Assembly (NCBI GenBank): GCA_012798275.1
Contig: JAAZNO010000067.1
Coordinates: forward strand, 1-8,783
Direction of reading: 5' to 3'
Length of the DNA: 8,783 nucleotides
DNA from: Chloroflexota bacterium
Lineage (GTDB): Bacteria > Chloroflexota > Anaerolineae > B4-G1 > SLSP01
In this document: positions 1 to 5,831 of the stretch, piece after piece
Layout of the letters: every line of letters starts with the position of its first letter
How positions within the stretch are numbered: position 1 is the stretch's first letter
The notes under the pieces: model-generated
Told to the model about the DNA's origin: nothing
What the model saw: the letters and a program-made list of their open reading frames with translations, nothing else
Database searches by the model: none
Made by a program: the position numbers and the translations under genes

Positions 1-1
1 G

Positions 2-442
2 ATCGCGGGTTTCCCCGGTGAGACGGACGCGGAATTTCAGACGCTGTTGGATTTCGTCAATGAGCAACGTTTCGATCGGTTGGGGGTTTTCACCTATTCC
101 CACGAGGAGGGGACGCCGGCGGAGCGTTTTGAGGATGATGTGCCTGAGGACGTCAAGGCGGCGCGGCTGGATGCGTTGATGACCGCGCAGCAGGCGATCT
201 CGTTGGAGCGAAACCGCGCGCAGATCGGGCGGGTATTGCCGGTGTTGCTGGAGGGGTCAGAGGCGCAGCTCACCGTCGGACGCAGTTACCGTGACGCGCC
301 TGAGATTGATGGGTTGGTGCTGATTCAACAGCCCGTCGCGCAAGTTGACCGCATGGCGGAAGTGCGAATCACCGAGGCTCTGGAATATGACCTGATCGGT
401 GAGTTTGTGGCGGGCGCGGAGGGCGATCTCAGCGCAGCATGA
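2..442 (+). CDS. rimO: Ribosomal protein S12 methylthiotransferase RimO, C-terminal part (5' end outside window)
   Basis: RimO is a cytoplasmic radical-SAM enzyme with two iron-sulfur clusters that methylthiolates a conserved aspartate of ribosomal protein S12. The frame is open from base 2 and gives 146 residues before TGA. What is visible: the end of the radical-SAM barrel with a GFPGET segment (residues 3-8), then the family signature FDRLGVFTYSHEEGTPA (about 24-40), a helical LMTAQQAISLERN linker, and a C-terminal TRAM domain with GRSYRDAPEIDG (about 93-104). The phrase combining YSxEEGTxA and GRSxRDAPEIDG is typical of RimO rather than MiaB. The N-terminal domain and the CX3CX2C cluster site lie outside the window. 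The last 14 bp overlap the 3' end of the opposite-strand FAD oxidase. No terminator hairpin is seen at its end. Confidence 0.95.
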   Translation: MAGFPGETDAEFQTLLDFVNEQRFDRLGVFTYSHEEGTPAERFEDDVPEDVKAARLDALMTAQQAISLERNRAQIGRVLPVLLEGSEAQLTVGRSYRDAPEIDGLVLIQQPVAQVDRMAEVRITEALEYDLIGEFVAGAEGDLSAA

Positions 443-1946
443 CGTTGTTGGGGTCGAGGGTTTCGCTGACTTTGCCCAGAGCTTGGGTCACGAGCTGGGC
501 GGGTGGTTCCTCGATGTGCCAGTGTTGTTTGATGGCCAGGGCGACGGCCTGGATGTCCTCGATTTGTTTCAGGGATGCGTCGGAGGCGTTCTCCGGTCGA
601 AATCCCAACAACAACGTCCGCAGCATCACGTATTCCGGCGCGGCCCACGCAGTCGTGAGCACTTGTCCGGGCCGGCCCCCGGTCGTGAGCAGAATACTCC
701 GCAGCGCCTCTTCCCAATCGCGCAGAAACGGCGTTGCGTCGTGCCAGGGGACAACGGCAGTCAGCATGTGAGCCAGGACATGCTGTTCCCACAATTTCTG
801 GAGCGCCGGCCAGTAGGGCGCATAATCCGGCTGACAGGGCTGTGTCTCGCGGCCGTTGTCCATGTTTTTGAGGTCTTTGTCGTGCAAGACCTCTTCGCTT
901 TGGCGTCGCAGAGCGCCGACTTCCTCATGGGTTCCTTCCAAATCCAGGATCAGTTGAAACTCAGCCGCGGCGCTCCCCAGCAGCTGGCGGAACCAGCGGC
1001 GGATGCTGGAGGTTGCGGTGTCGGCGAAGAGCGACATCTCGCGCGTGCTGACGATGCGCGCTGCCGCCACGCCTTTTTCTGCCTGCCGGAGCAGCTCCAG
1101 CTTTGCGAGTGCTTCTCCCCACGTGTTGTAGCCCGCCATGAGCACCACCCGCTCTGCGGGAATCGGGTGCAGGCGCAGCGAGACGTCGGTGACGATACCC
1201 CACGCGCCAAAAGTCCCCAGCATGAGGCCGCGCTCATCGGCGGCGCCAGGGCGGGCCGGACGCAACCTGATGGGGCCTGCCGGACACAAGGCCCGAATTG
1301 CCAGCACGTTTTGGTGCAGATCGCCGTAGCGCAGGGCTTTGACACTGACGCTTTGCGTCGCGACCGCGCCGCCCACCGTCGCCGGGTCCCAGGGGAAGCA
1401 TTGCCCGGAAGTCAGCTTGTGCTGCGCCAGATACGCCTCGAGGGCGGTCCACGTCACCCCGCTTTGGACGCGCACCTCTTGCTGTTGAGGGGCGAGATCC
1501 AGAACGCGATTCAGATATCGCAAGTCTACAACGATGTAGGGCGCTGTTCTTAGCTGTTTGTGCAGGTAGGGAGCGGCGCCTCCGCCCCAGGGAAGCAAGC
1601 GCAAATCCCGTTCCTCGGCCCACATGAGCAGCTGCGCAATCTCCTGCTCGCTGTTGGGGAAAACCACTGCGGCGGGGAACCGGGGACCCGTGTCTTCTGG
1701 CTCACAGCTGCGGCGCGCTGTCGCAGTGCCGTACCGTCGCAACGTTTCGCCCGTACAGCTGACGCGGGCCGGCTCGATGATCCGCTGCAGCGACAGTTCC
1801 AAGGCCTCTTCGAGCGGGGTGATGGCGGGAGCGTCGTCTTGGGACGTCGCCGGGGTGAGGGGCAGGGGCAGCAGCTGGCGCAGCGCTTCCCAGAAGTCGC
1901 CAAATTCGCGCACTGCCGTTGGGGGGGAGGGCGGCGGCGTGATCAT
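429..1946 (-). CDS. FAD-binding oxidoreductase (GlcD / alkyl-DHAP-synthase-like, PCMH-type FAD domain)
   Basis: A 505-residue protein resembling FAD-linked oxidases of the glycolate-oxidase-D, D-lactate dehydrogenase and alkyl-DHAP synthase superfamily. Residues ~1-85 are an uncharacterised N-terminal stretch. The FAD-binding type-4 domain follows: PAAVVFPNSEQEIAQLLMWA (~91-110), the first phosphate loop PWGGGAAP (~119-126), the long GAVATQ...ALRYGDLHQNVL segment (~193-215), and GTFGAWGIVTDVSLRLHP (~244-261). The C-terminal cap is about 240 residues and ends in TLDPNNVML, like the usual LDPxxxLNPGK tail. Motifs are degenerate: the loop lacks the usual GGGTxxxG pattern, and GSxGxLGIIT is replaced by GTFGAWGIVT. 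No GxGxxH cap motif is evident, so the substrate is unknown. I chose the ATG at 1946 because it overlaps the Nudix stop as ATGA, implying translational coupling; an in-frame ATG at 1970 would add 8 residues. Confidence 0.85.
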   Translation of the reverse strand: MITPPPSPPTAVREFGDFWEALRQLLPLPLTPATSQDDAPAITPLEEALELSLQRIIEPARVSCTGETLRRYGTATARRSCEPEDTGPRFPAAVVFPNSEQEIAQLLMWAEERDLRLLPWGGGAAPYLHKQLRTAPYIVVDLRYLNRVLDLAPQQQEVRVQSGVTWTALEAYLAQHKLTSGQCFPWDPATVGGAVATQSVSVKALRYGDLHQNVLAIRALCPAGPIRLRPARPGAADERGLMLGTFGAWGIVTDVSLRLHPIPAERVVLMAGYNTWGEALAKLELLRQAEKGVAAARIVSTREMSLFADTATSSIRRWFRQLLGSAAAEFQLILDLEGTHEEVGALRRQSEEVLHDKDLKNMDNGRETQPCQPDYAPYWPALQKLWEQHVLAHMLTAVVPWHDATPFLRDWEEALRSILLTTGGRPGQVLTTAWAAPEYVMLRTLLLGFRPENASDASLKQIEDIQAVALAIKQHWHIEEPPAQLVTQALGKVSETLDPNNVMLR

Positions 1947-2602
1947 GCGGGCAGTTGCTCCAGATCGCAAATCAGGGCAAGCAGTTCACTCAAAATCATG
2001 GCGGTAGCTCCCCAAATGCAGTTCTCGCCGAGCTGGTAGCAGGGGACGATCAGGGGCTGTTGGCCATTTTGCCGTGTTTCCCAGTGCAGCGTTCCGGCAC
2101 GCATGAAGTGCATCAAGGGCGCGCGCAAAATCTCGGCCACTTCCGCGGGATTGGGTTTCAAGGCCGGCGGCGATTTCAACCAGCCGACGACCGGCTGGAC
2201 CAGGTTGTGGCTCGGCGCGATGTACAACGGTGTGAGGAGTCCCAGGACTTCTACGTCGCCCGGCTGGATGTCCAGCTCTTCATAAGCTTCGCGCAAGGCC
2301 GTTTGTATCACGTCTTTGTCCGCTGGCTCGACCGCTCCGCCAGGAAAACTGATTTCTCCCGCGTGATGCTGGTGATTTTCCTGACGTTTCATCAGGGTGA
2401 TGTAAATGGTGTCCCCTTCTGGGTGCAGCGGCAACAGGACGGCGGAATGACGTGGGGAGCTGCCGGGCTCAGGCTCGTAGCGGCGGGGAGCCGGCGCCAT
2501 CAATTGCTGTGCCTGTCGCCCCGGTAATGGCAATTGCATTCCAATCTTGAGATATATTGGAAAATCTGCAATATTATTTAGCACGGAAAGACATATCACC
2601 AT
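1943..2602 (-). CDS. Nudix hydrolase, CoA pyrophosphatase (NudL/Nudt7) type
   Basis: A 219-residue protein from the longest start. The NudL/Nudt7 family splits CoA and CoA esters into 3',5'-ADP and 4'-phosphopantetheine; that substrate is family knowledge, not shown here. The CoA-family motif HHAGEISFPGG (~79-89) runs into the Nudix box GGAVEPADKD...ALREAYEELDI (~88-111), with the metal-binding REAYEE (104-109). The downstream LLTPLYIAPSHNLVQPVVGWL corresponds to the conserved VxPVVG region, and the N-terminal LPLPGRQAQQLMAPAPR is also typical. Start: bases 2540-2602 would encode about 21 residues in AT-rich codons (ATA, TAT, AAT, TGT) unlike the rest. The predicted transcription start falls at about 2602, so translation is either leaderless from 2602 or begins at ATG 2539 (198 aa). 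Neither has a strong Shine-Dalgarno. It is first in a two-gene unit with the FAD oxidase. Confidence 0.9.
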   Translation of the reverse strand: MVICLSVLNNIADFPIYLKIGMQLPLPGRQAQQLMAPAPRRYEPEPGSSPRHSAVLLPLHPEGDTIYITLMKRQENHQHHAGEISFPGGAVEPADKDVIQTALREAYEELDIQPGDVEVLGLLTPLYIAPSHNLVQPVVGWLKSPPALKPNPAEVAEILRAPLMHFMRAGTLHWETRQNGQQPLIVPCYQLGENCIWGATAMILSELLALICDLEQLPA

Positions 2603-2608
2603 GTCACT

Positions 2609-2637
2609 ATTGTAGAGGCAGTAACGAGCGACCGCAA
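2609..2637 (-). promoter_or_regulatory. Sigma-70-like promoter for the Nudix / FAD-oxidase unit
   Basis: On the minus strand, TTGCGG (2637-2632) is separated by 17 bp from TACAAT (2614-2609). The -10 matches TATAAT in 5 of 6 positions and the -35 matches TTGACA in 3 of 6. Transcription would begin near 2602, next to the first possible Nudix ATG. It is the only good candidate found directly upstream of this gene pair. Confidence 0.55.
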
Positions 2638-2659
2638 TGGGAAAAAGGTAATAGCGTCA

Positions 2660-2687
2660 TTGGCTTTCCGGGTTGATTCGGTATAAT
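2660..2687 (+). promoter_or_regulatory. Rightward sigma-70-like promoter inside the intergenic block
   Basis: TTGGCT (2660-2665; 4 of 6 against TTGACA), a 16-bp spacer, then a perfect TATAAT (2682-2687). Transcription would start near 2694 and head rightwards. The nearest convincing gene on that strand begins at about 3350, so the promoter either gives the glycosidase operon a leader of roughly 650 nt through the hairpin element, or makes a separate short RNA. It is back to back with the minus-strand Nudix promoter, with 22 bp between the two -35 boxes. Confidence 0.5.
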
Positions 2688-2813
2688 TCAAGAGCGGCAA
2701 TTTGAAAGAGACGCCATGTGCTGGCGTACATTATCCAAAAATGAAAATGTGCGGTGACTGTTTGGCCTGGCGCCAGGTAGCTAGACGGCGATGGATGAAC
2801 CTTTGTGACCTGT
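2688..2813 (+). other. Intergenic segment downstream of the rightward promoter; tiny ORF and short hairpins
   Basis: No convincing gene. A 13-codon ORF (2716-2757) begins MCWRTLSKN and is preceded by GAAAGAG five bases upstream of its ATG. It is too short to claim as a gene. ACGCCA (2711-2716) and TGGCGT (2722-2727) can form a 6-bp stem with a 5-nt loop over that start codon. CCTGGCGCCAGG at 2766-2777 is a perfect 12-bp palindrome. These could be structure in a leader RNA or operator-like sites; I see no direct evidence for either. Confidence 0.3.
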
Positions 2814-2833
2814 AACTTTTGCCCCACCCCCTG

Positions 2834-2871
2834 CCTCCTCCCCAACGGCGCAGACGCCGTTGGGGAGGAGG
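2834..2871. repeat. Perfect 17-bp inverted repeat, 4-nt loop
   Basis: The left arm at 2834-2850 begins CCTCCTCCCC and ends AACGGCG. The right arm at 2855-2871 is its exact reverse complement. The loop is CAGA (2851-2854). No T-run follows on either strand, so it is not a canonical intrinsic terminator. It is the first of three hairpins in the 2814-2985 element. Confidence 0.85.
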
Positions 2872-2873
2872 AG

Positions 2874-2921
2874 AAAAAATTAGGATGTTGCAGGCGGGCT
2901 ACGCCCGCCTGCAACATCCTA
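2874..2921 (-). terminator. Perfect 19-bp hairpin with minus-strand T-run (terminator-like)
   Basis: Arms 2881-2899 and 2903-2921 are exact reverse complements around the 3-nt loop TAC. The core is GCAGGCGGGC / GCCCGCCTGC. Read on the minus strand, the hairpin is followed after one A by six T residues (2879-2874), which is the form of an intrinsic terminator. No minus-strand gene lies upstream of it, so it may be a by-product of the repeat element rather than a functional gene terminator. Confidence 0.5.
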
Positions 2922-2922
2922 C

Positions 2923-2962
2923 AAAAAAAGTCCCTTTCCCCAGCGCACGCGGGGGGAAGGGA
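2923..2962 (-). terminator. Second minus-strand terminator-like hairpin with T7 run
   Basis: TCCCTTTCCCC (2931-2941) pairs with GGGGAAGGGA (2953-2962) with one bulged T. On the minus strand the stem is followed by one C and then seven T residues (2929-2923). The shape matches an intrinsic terminator for leftward transcription, again with no obvious gene feeding it. It is the third hairpin of the 2814-2985 element. Confidence 0.45.
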
Positions 2963-2985
2963 CCAGGGGATAGGGGGCAAAAGTT

Positions 2986-3170
2986 GATACTCAATCTTCG
3001 AGGGTCGCCAGGAAATCTTGCGTTTTTAGTCAGTGGCTGAACAGTTACCCTGTGAACCATAGCCCATGAGCAGGGGCTGCAACAGTTCACCGGTTCGACA
3101 CGAGCCCACCGCGCTGAGGCGCGTGGTTTGAGGACGTAGCAGCCCCGGGGGCCAGGAATTTCAATTTCTG
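2986..3170. other. Intergenic stretch without a supported gene; inverted 8-mers
   Basis: No convincing ORF or RNA gene. GGGGCTGC (3073-3080) and GCAGCCCC (3139-3146) are exact inverted copies. Between them CCACCGCGC (from about 3106) and GCGCGTGG can pair with one bulge, giving a possible branched RNA structure of about 75 nt if transcribed. AACAGTT occurs twice about 40 bp apart (near 3040 and 3081). There is no start codon with both a ribosome site and family-like protein content. Confidence 0.35.
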
Positions 3171-3196
3171 ATTCGTGAAATTCGTGTTCATTCGGG
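3171..3196. repeat. Short ATTCGTG-type direct repeat
   Basis: ATTCGTG occurs at 3171-3177 and 3180-3186, and a degenerate third copy ATTCGGG at 3190-3196, giving spacings of 9 and 10 bp. Near-helical phasing would be compatible with protein binding on one DNA face. I also recall similar CACGAATT-type strings as dispersed intergenic repeats in other bacteria, but this cannot be confirmed from the window. Confidence 0.4.
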
Positions 3197-3349
3197 GCCA
3201 TTTTCGAAGGAAGCGGGCCGAGGGTGAGAATTTTTCCCCAAAAGGTTCGGAGAAACGATTCCGGCTTCTCCGTGGAAAAGTTTTGGCATGGTTTAGGGTG
3301 CAGTAACGTGCTCTCGAAAATTCAGGACAGGGGACGAGTGGGGCTGCGA

Positions 3350-4489
3350 ATGGCGCGGCTGGTGGGAAGCGCCATACGACGTTGCCCTCGCGCTTTATGG
3401 TGGGGGGCTGCCCAGGTGGTGGCCGTGGCGTTGGCGACGCTGCTCCTGGTCCGCCCGCCGGGGGTGCTGGTGGTCCTCGGCGAACCGCAGCAGGTGCAGA
3501 CGACCAACCCTAAGGTTGGCGTTCACACCCGCCTGATGGATGAAGTTGAGGCGTGGAAGGTGCAACGCACGCTGACGCTGGTGCGCGAGATGGGAGCCAG
3601 CTGGATTGTCGAATACTTCCCCTGGGCGTACATCGAAAACACGCCGGGGGAGTACGATTGGGAGCACAGCGACATGATCATGGCTCACGCTGCCAATCAG
3701 GGATTGACGGTCATTGCGCGGTTGGGGATGACGCCGGCGTGGGCGCGCCCCGACCCGGCGGTGCAGGAGACGACGTTCACCTACCTGGATGAGACGGCCT
3801 ATGCTGATTTCGCGGCTTTTGCCGCCGCCTTTGCCGCACGCTATGGCGACATCGCGCCTTATCTGATCATCTGGAACGAGCCCAATCTCAGCTTCGAATG
3901 GGGCTTCCGCCCGGTGGATCCCGAAGGATATGTGAAACTGCTGTCGGTGGTATATCCCGCCGTCCATGCGGCACATCCTCACGTGCAGATGTTAGCGGGG
4001 GCGCTCGCGCCGACGTTGGAGCCGGAGGGCAGCCCGGCCGGACTCAACGACCTGCTCTATCTGGAGCGCATGTATCAGGCCGGCGGGGCGGCGTATTTCG
4101 ACGCGCTGGCCGCGCACGCTTATGGCCTGGTCTTCCCCCCTGAGACAGAGCCCGCGCCGGAGCTGCTCAACTTCCGCCGGGTGGAATTGCTGCGCGAGAT
4201 CATGGTGCGTTATGGGGACGCCGACAAGCCCATCTTTGTGACCGAAAGCGGTTGGAATGATCACCCGCGGTGGACCTGGGCCGTCAAGCCGGCGCAGCGC
4301 GTCAGCTACACCCTCGCGGCCTACGCCTGGGCGCAGACGGAATGGCCCTGGTGTCCCGCCGTCGTGATGTGGGTTTTCCGCACGCCCGTCCCTTTGCGGA
4401 ACTACCAGGATTATTTCGCTTTCGTCACCTCGGATTTCCGCGAGCGGCCTGTCTACACCTTTGCGCGGCAGGAGTTCACCGGTCATTGA
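3350..4489 (+). CDS. Clan GH-A glycoside hydrolase (GH39/GH5-like TIM barrel), membrane-anchored or secreted
   Basis: A 379-residue protein from ATG 3350. The N-terminus has a basic RRCPR stretch and a hydrophobic segment ALWWGAAQVVAVALATLLLV (~15-34), a signal peptide or anchor. A (beta/alpha)8 barrel follows: VGVHTR (~56), GASWIVEYFPWAYIEN (~82-97), the acid/base motif IIWNEPN (E177), AHAYG (~255-259), and the nucleophile strand FVTESGW (E299). Paired NEP and TESGW glutamates are the clan GH-A retaining glycosidase pattern. The best resemblance is GH39/GH5-type beta-glycosidases; the substrate is unknown. An in-frame GTG at 3224 would add 42 residues that put polar sequence before the signal, so I prefer 3350 (GGGG six bases upstream) or GTG 3338 (AGGGGAC four bases upstream). 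The lipoprotein gene starts 16 bp downstream, so cotranscription is likely. Confidence 0.85.
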   Translation: MARLVGSAIRRCPRALWWGAAQVVAVALATLLLVRPPGVLVVLGEPQQVQTTNPKVGVHTRLMDEVEAWKVQRTLTLVREMGASWIVEYFPWAYIENTPGEYDWEHSDMIMAHAANQGLTVIARLGMTPAWARPDPAVQETTFTYLDETAYADFAAFAAAFAARYGDIAPYLIIWNEPNLSFEWGFRPVDPEGYVKLLSVVYPAVHAAHPHVQMLAGALAPTLEPEGSPAGLNDLLYLERMYQAGGAAYFDALAAHAYGLVFPPETEPAPELLNFRRVELLREIMVRYGDADKPIFVTESGWNDHPRWTWAVKPAQRVSYTLAAYAWAQTEWPWCPAVVMWVFRTPVPLRNYQDYFAFVTSDFRERPVYTFARQEFTGH

Positions 4490-4505
4490 TGGGGAGGGCG
4501 ATGCC

Positions 4506-5804
4506 ATGAAAATTCGGCTGATGCTTGTGGTGACGGTGCTGTGGGGGCTCACGGCGTGTGCGAACGTGCCTTCTTCGCCGATCATGCCGCCGGCGACCTC
4601 GCCCACTCCCTCGCCGACGCCGCCGACGTTGCCCCGACCCACGCCGTTGCCTGGCAGCGATCTGACGACGTTGACGTTGTGGGTGCCGGATGTGCTGAGC
4701 GGCGAGACCGCCGGGGAAGCGCACCCGCTGTTGCTGGCGCAGATCGAGGCATTCTCACGGCAACACACGAACATCCAGGTGCAGGTGTTGGTGAAAAAAG
4801 CGCAGGGAGCGGGTGGACTCTACGATCTTCTGAGCACTGCCTTCAGCGCCGCGCCGGTGGTGCTGCCCGACCTGGTGATTTTGGAGCACGATGACCTGCG
4901 CGCCGCGGCGAAAAACGGTTTTGTGGTGGCGTTGCCGCCGGATGAACTCACCGACAGCATCTTCCCCTTTGCCAGTGACGCCGTGACTTTTGATGAGCGT
5001 GTGTACGGCCTGCCCTTTTTGAGCGAAGTGTCGCAAGCGGTGTACACCCCGCGCCTTGACGTGGCCGCGCCGCTCTCGTGGACCAAAGTGCTGACCGGCG
5101 GGTATGCCTTGCTGTTCCCTACTGCTCCCGCTGCCGACCTTGCCGATGATTTCTTGCTGGAAATTTACCAGGGGTCGGGGGGGCAGGTAGCCGATGCGGA
5201 GGGACGTCCGCTGCTGGATCGCCCACACCTGGAGGAGCTCTATCGCTTCATGGCGGTGATGGTCGAAGCGGGCCTGCTGGATTCCACGCGGCTGGCGACG
5301 CTGCCCGATGCGCGCGCCTGTTGGGAGACGTTCCAGACGGAGGCGGTCCAATCCAACCGCCCGCTGTTGAGTGCCGTCCCTGCCGGCGTTTACTGGAGCA
5401 GCGTCGCGCGGGTAGGGGCCGCGAGTTGGGCGCCAACCCGCGACGGTCAGCCTTTCGCCCTGGCGGAAGTGTGGTCGCTGGCGTTGGTCAGCACCGACTC
5501 TGCGCATGAGGACGCTGCCCTGCAACTGGCCCGCTGGCTGAATGAGGGGGGACAGGCGGCCGATCTCTCACTGGCGGTGGCGATGTTGCCTCCGAGTCAG
5601 GAGGCGCTGGCATTGTGGCCCCTTTCCACTGAAGGGGTGGCCTTCCTGGAGCAGCTCCTCCCCGCTACGGTCCTGTCTCCCCCTCCGACGGTGGATCAGC
5701 CTGTACGGCGGGCGTTGCAGGCCGGCTTGAATTTTCTGCTGACGACTGAGGACGCGACGCCGGAGCAGGCCGCAACCTATGCGTTGACCGTCTTGCGTAA
5801 ATGA
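4506..5804 (+). CDS. Extracellular solute-binding lipoprotein (ABC transporter SBP family 1)
   Basis: 432 residues. A lipoprotein signal (basic KIR, hydrophobic core, lipobox LTAC with Cys18) is followed by a Pro/Thr/Ser linker (~21-50) that spaces the domain from the membrane. The body looks like a family-1, sugar-type binding protein: a first strand LTLWVP, a helix ending LLLAQIEAFSRQHTNIQVQV, PDLVILEHDDLRAAAKNGFVVALPP, then VYGLPFLSEVSQAVYTPRL (the typical YGLPxxxxxxxLYYN region), and FAVMV-like helices (YRFMAVMVEAGLLD). Start ATG 4506 has GGGGAGG eight bases upstream. An upstream in-frame ATG at 4461 lies inside the hydrolase gene and would bury the signal peptide. No permease or ATPase gene follows, so it is an orphan here. 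Partner and ligand are unknown; proximity to the glycosidase suggests oligosaccharide capture. Confidence 0.87.
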   Translation: MKIRLMLVVTVLWGLTACANVPSSPIMPPATSPTPSPTPPTLPRPTPLPGSDLTTLTLWVPDVLSGETAGEAHPLLLAQIEAFSRQHTNIQVQVLVKKAQGAGGLYDLLSTAFSAAPVVLPDLVILEHDDLRAAAKNGFVVALPPDELTDSIFPFASDAVTFDERVYGLPFLSEVSQAVYTPRLDVAAPLSWTKVLTGGYALLFPTAPAADLADDFLLEIYQGSGGQVADAEGRPLLDRPHLEELYRFMAVMVEAGLLDSTRLATLPDARACWETFQTEAVQSNRPLLSAVPAGVYWSSVARVGAASWAPTRDGQPFALAEVWSLALVSTDSAHEDAALQLARWLNEGGQAADLSLAVAMLPPSQEALALWPLSTEGVAFLEQLLPATVLSPPPTVDQPVRRALQAGLNFLLTTEDATPEQAATYALTVLRK

Positions 5805-5831
5805 AACCAATTTTGGATTTCTGGCGCGGGC

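Larger units (their letters stand above)
2814..2985. repeat. Palindromic 172-bp element with 12-bp terminal inverted repeats and three internal hairpins (MITE-like or intergenic repeat unit)
   Basis: AACTTTTGCCCC at 2814-2825 is repeated exactly, inverted, as GGGGCAAAAGTT at 2974-2985. Similarity between the ends continues inwards imperfectly as C-rich sequence (CCCCTG, then CC/TCC, then TCCCC) for about 30 bp. Three hairpins sit in between: 2834-2871, 2881-2921 and 2931-2962. There is no coding sequence with recognisable content and no transposase. I could not find a target-site duplication at the edges (left flank CCTGT, right flank GATAC). This architecture fits a non-autonomous miniature element or a dispersed intergenic repeat. 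Only one copy is in the window, so repetition elsewhere in the genome is unproven. Confidence 0.5.

Noticed and set aside
399..1553. 384-codon plus-strand open frame opposite the FAD oxidase
   Set aside because: It is antisense to a recognisable enzyme, its product has no family-like pattern, and it is rich in Arg, Gln and His as expected from a high-GC shadow frame.
2834..2962. Possible CRISPR array
   Set aside because: The repeats are inverted hairpins of different sequence, not direct repeats separated by unique spacers, and no cas gene is present.
2657..2980. 107-codon minus-strand open frame over the palindromic element
   Set aside because: It runs through hairpins and terminator-like T-runs, and its sequence is just translated repeat DNA.
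3092..3098. GGTTCGA, like a tRNA T-loop
   Set aside because: Flanking bases do not form the T-stem, and no acceptor, D or anticodon arms could be built around it.
4755..5525. 256-codon minus-strand open frame opposite the solute-binding lipoprotein
   Set aside because: Shadow of a real gene; composition is Arg/Gln-rich with no recognisable motif and no ribosome site.
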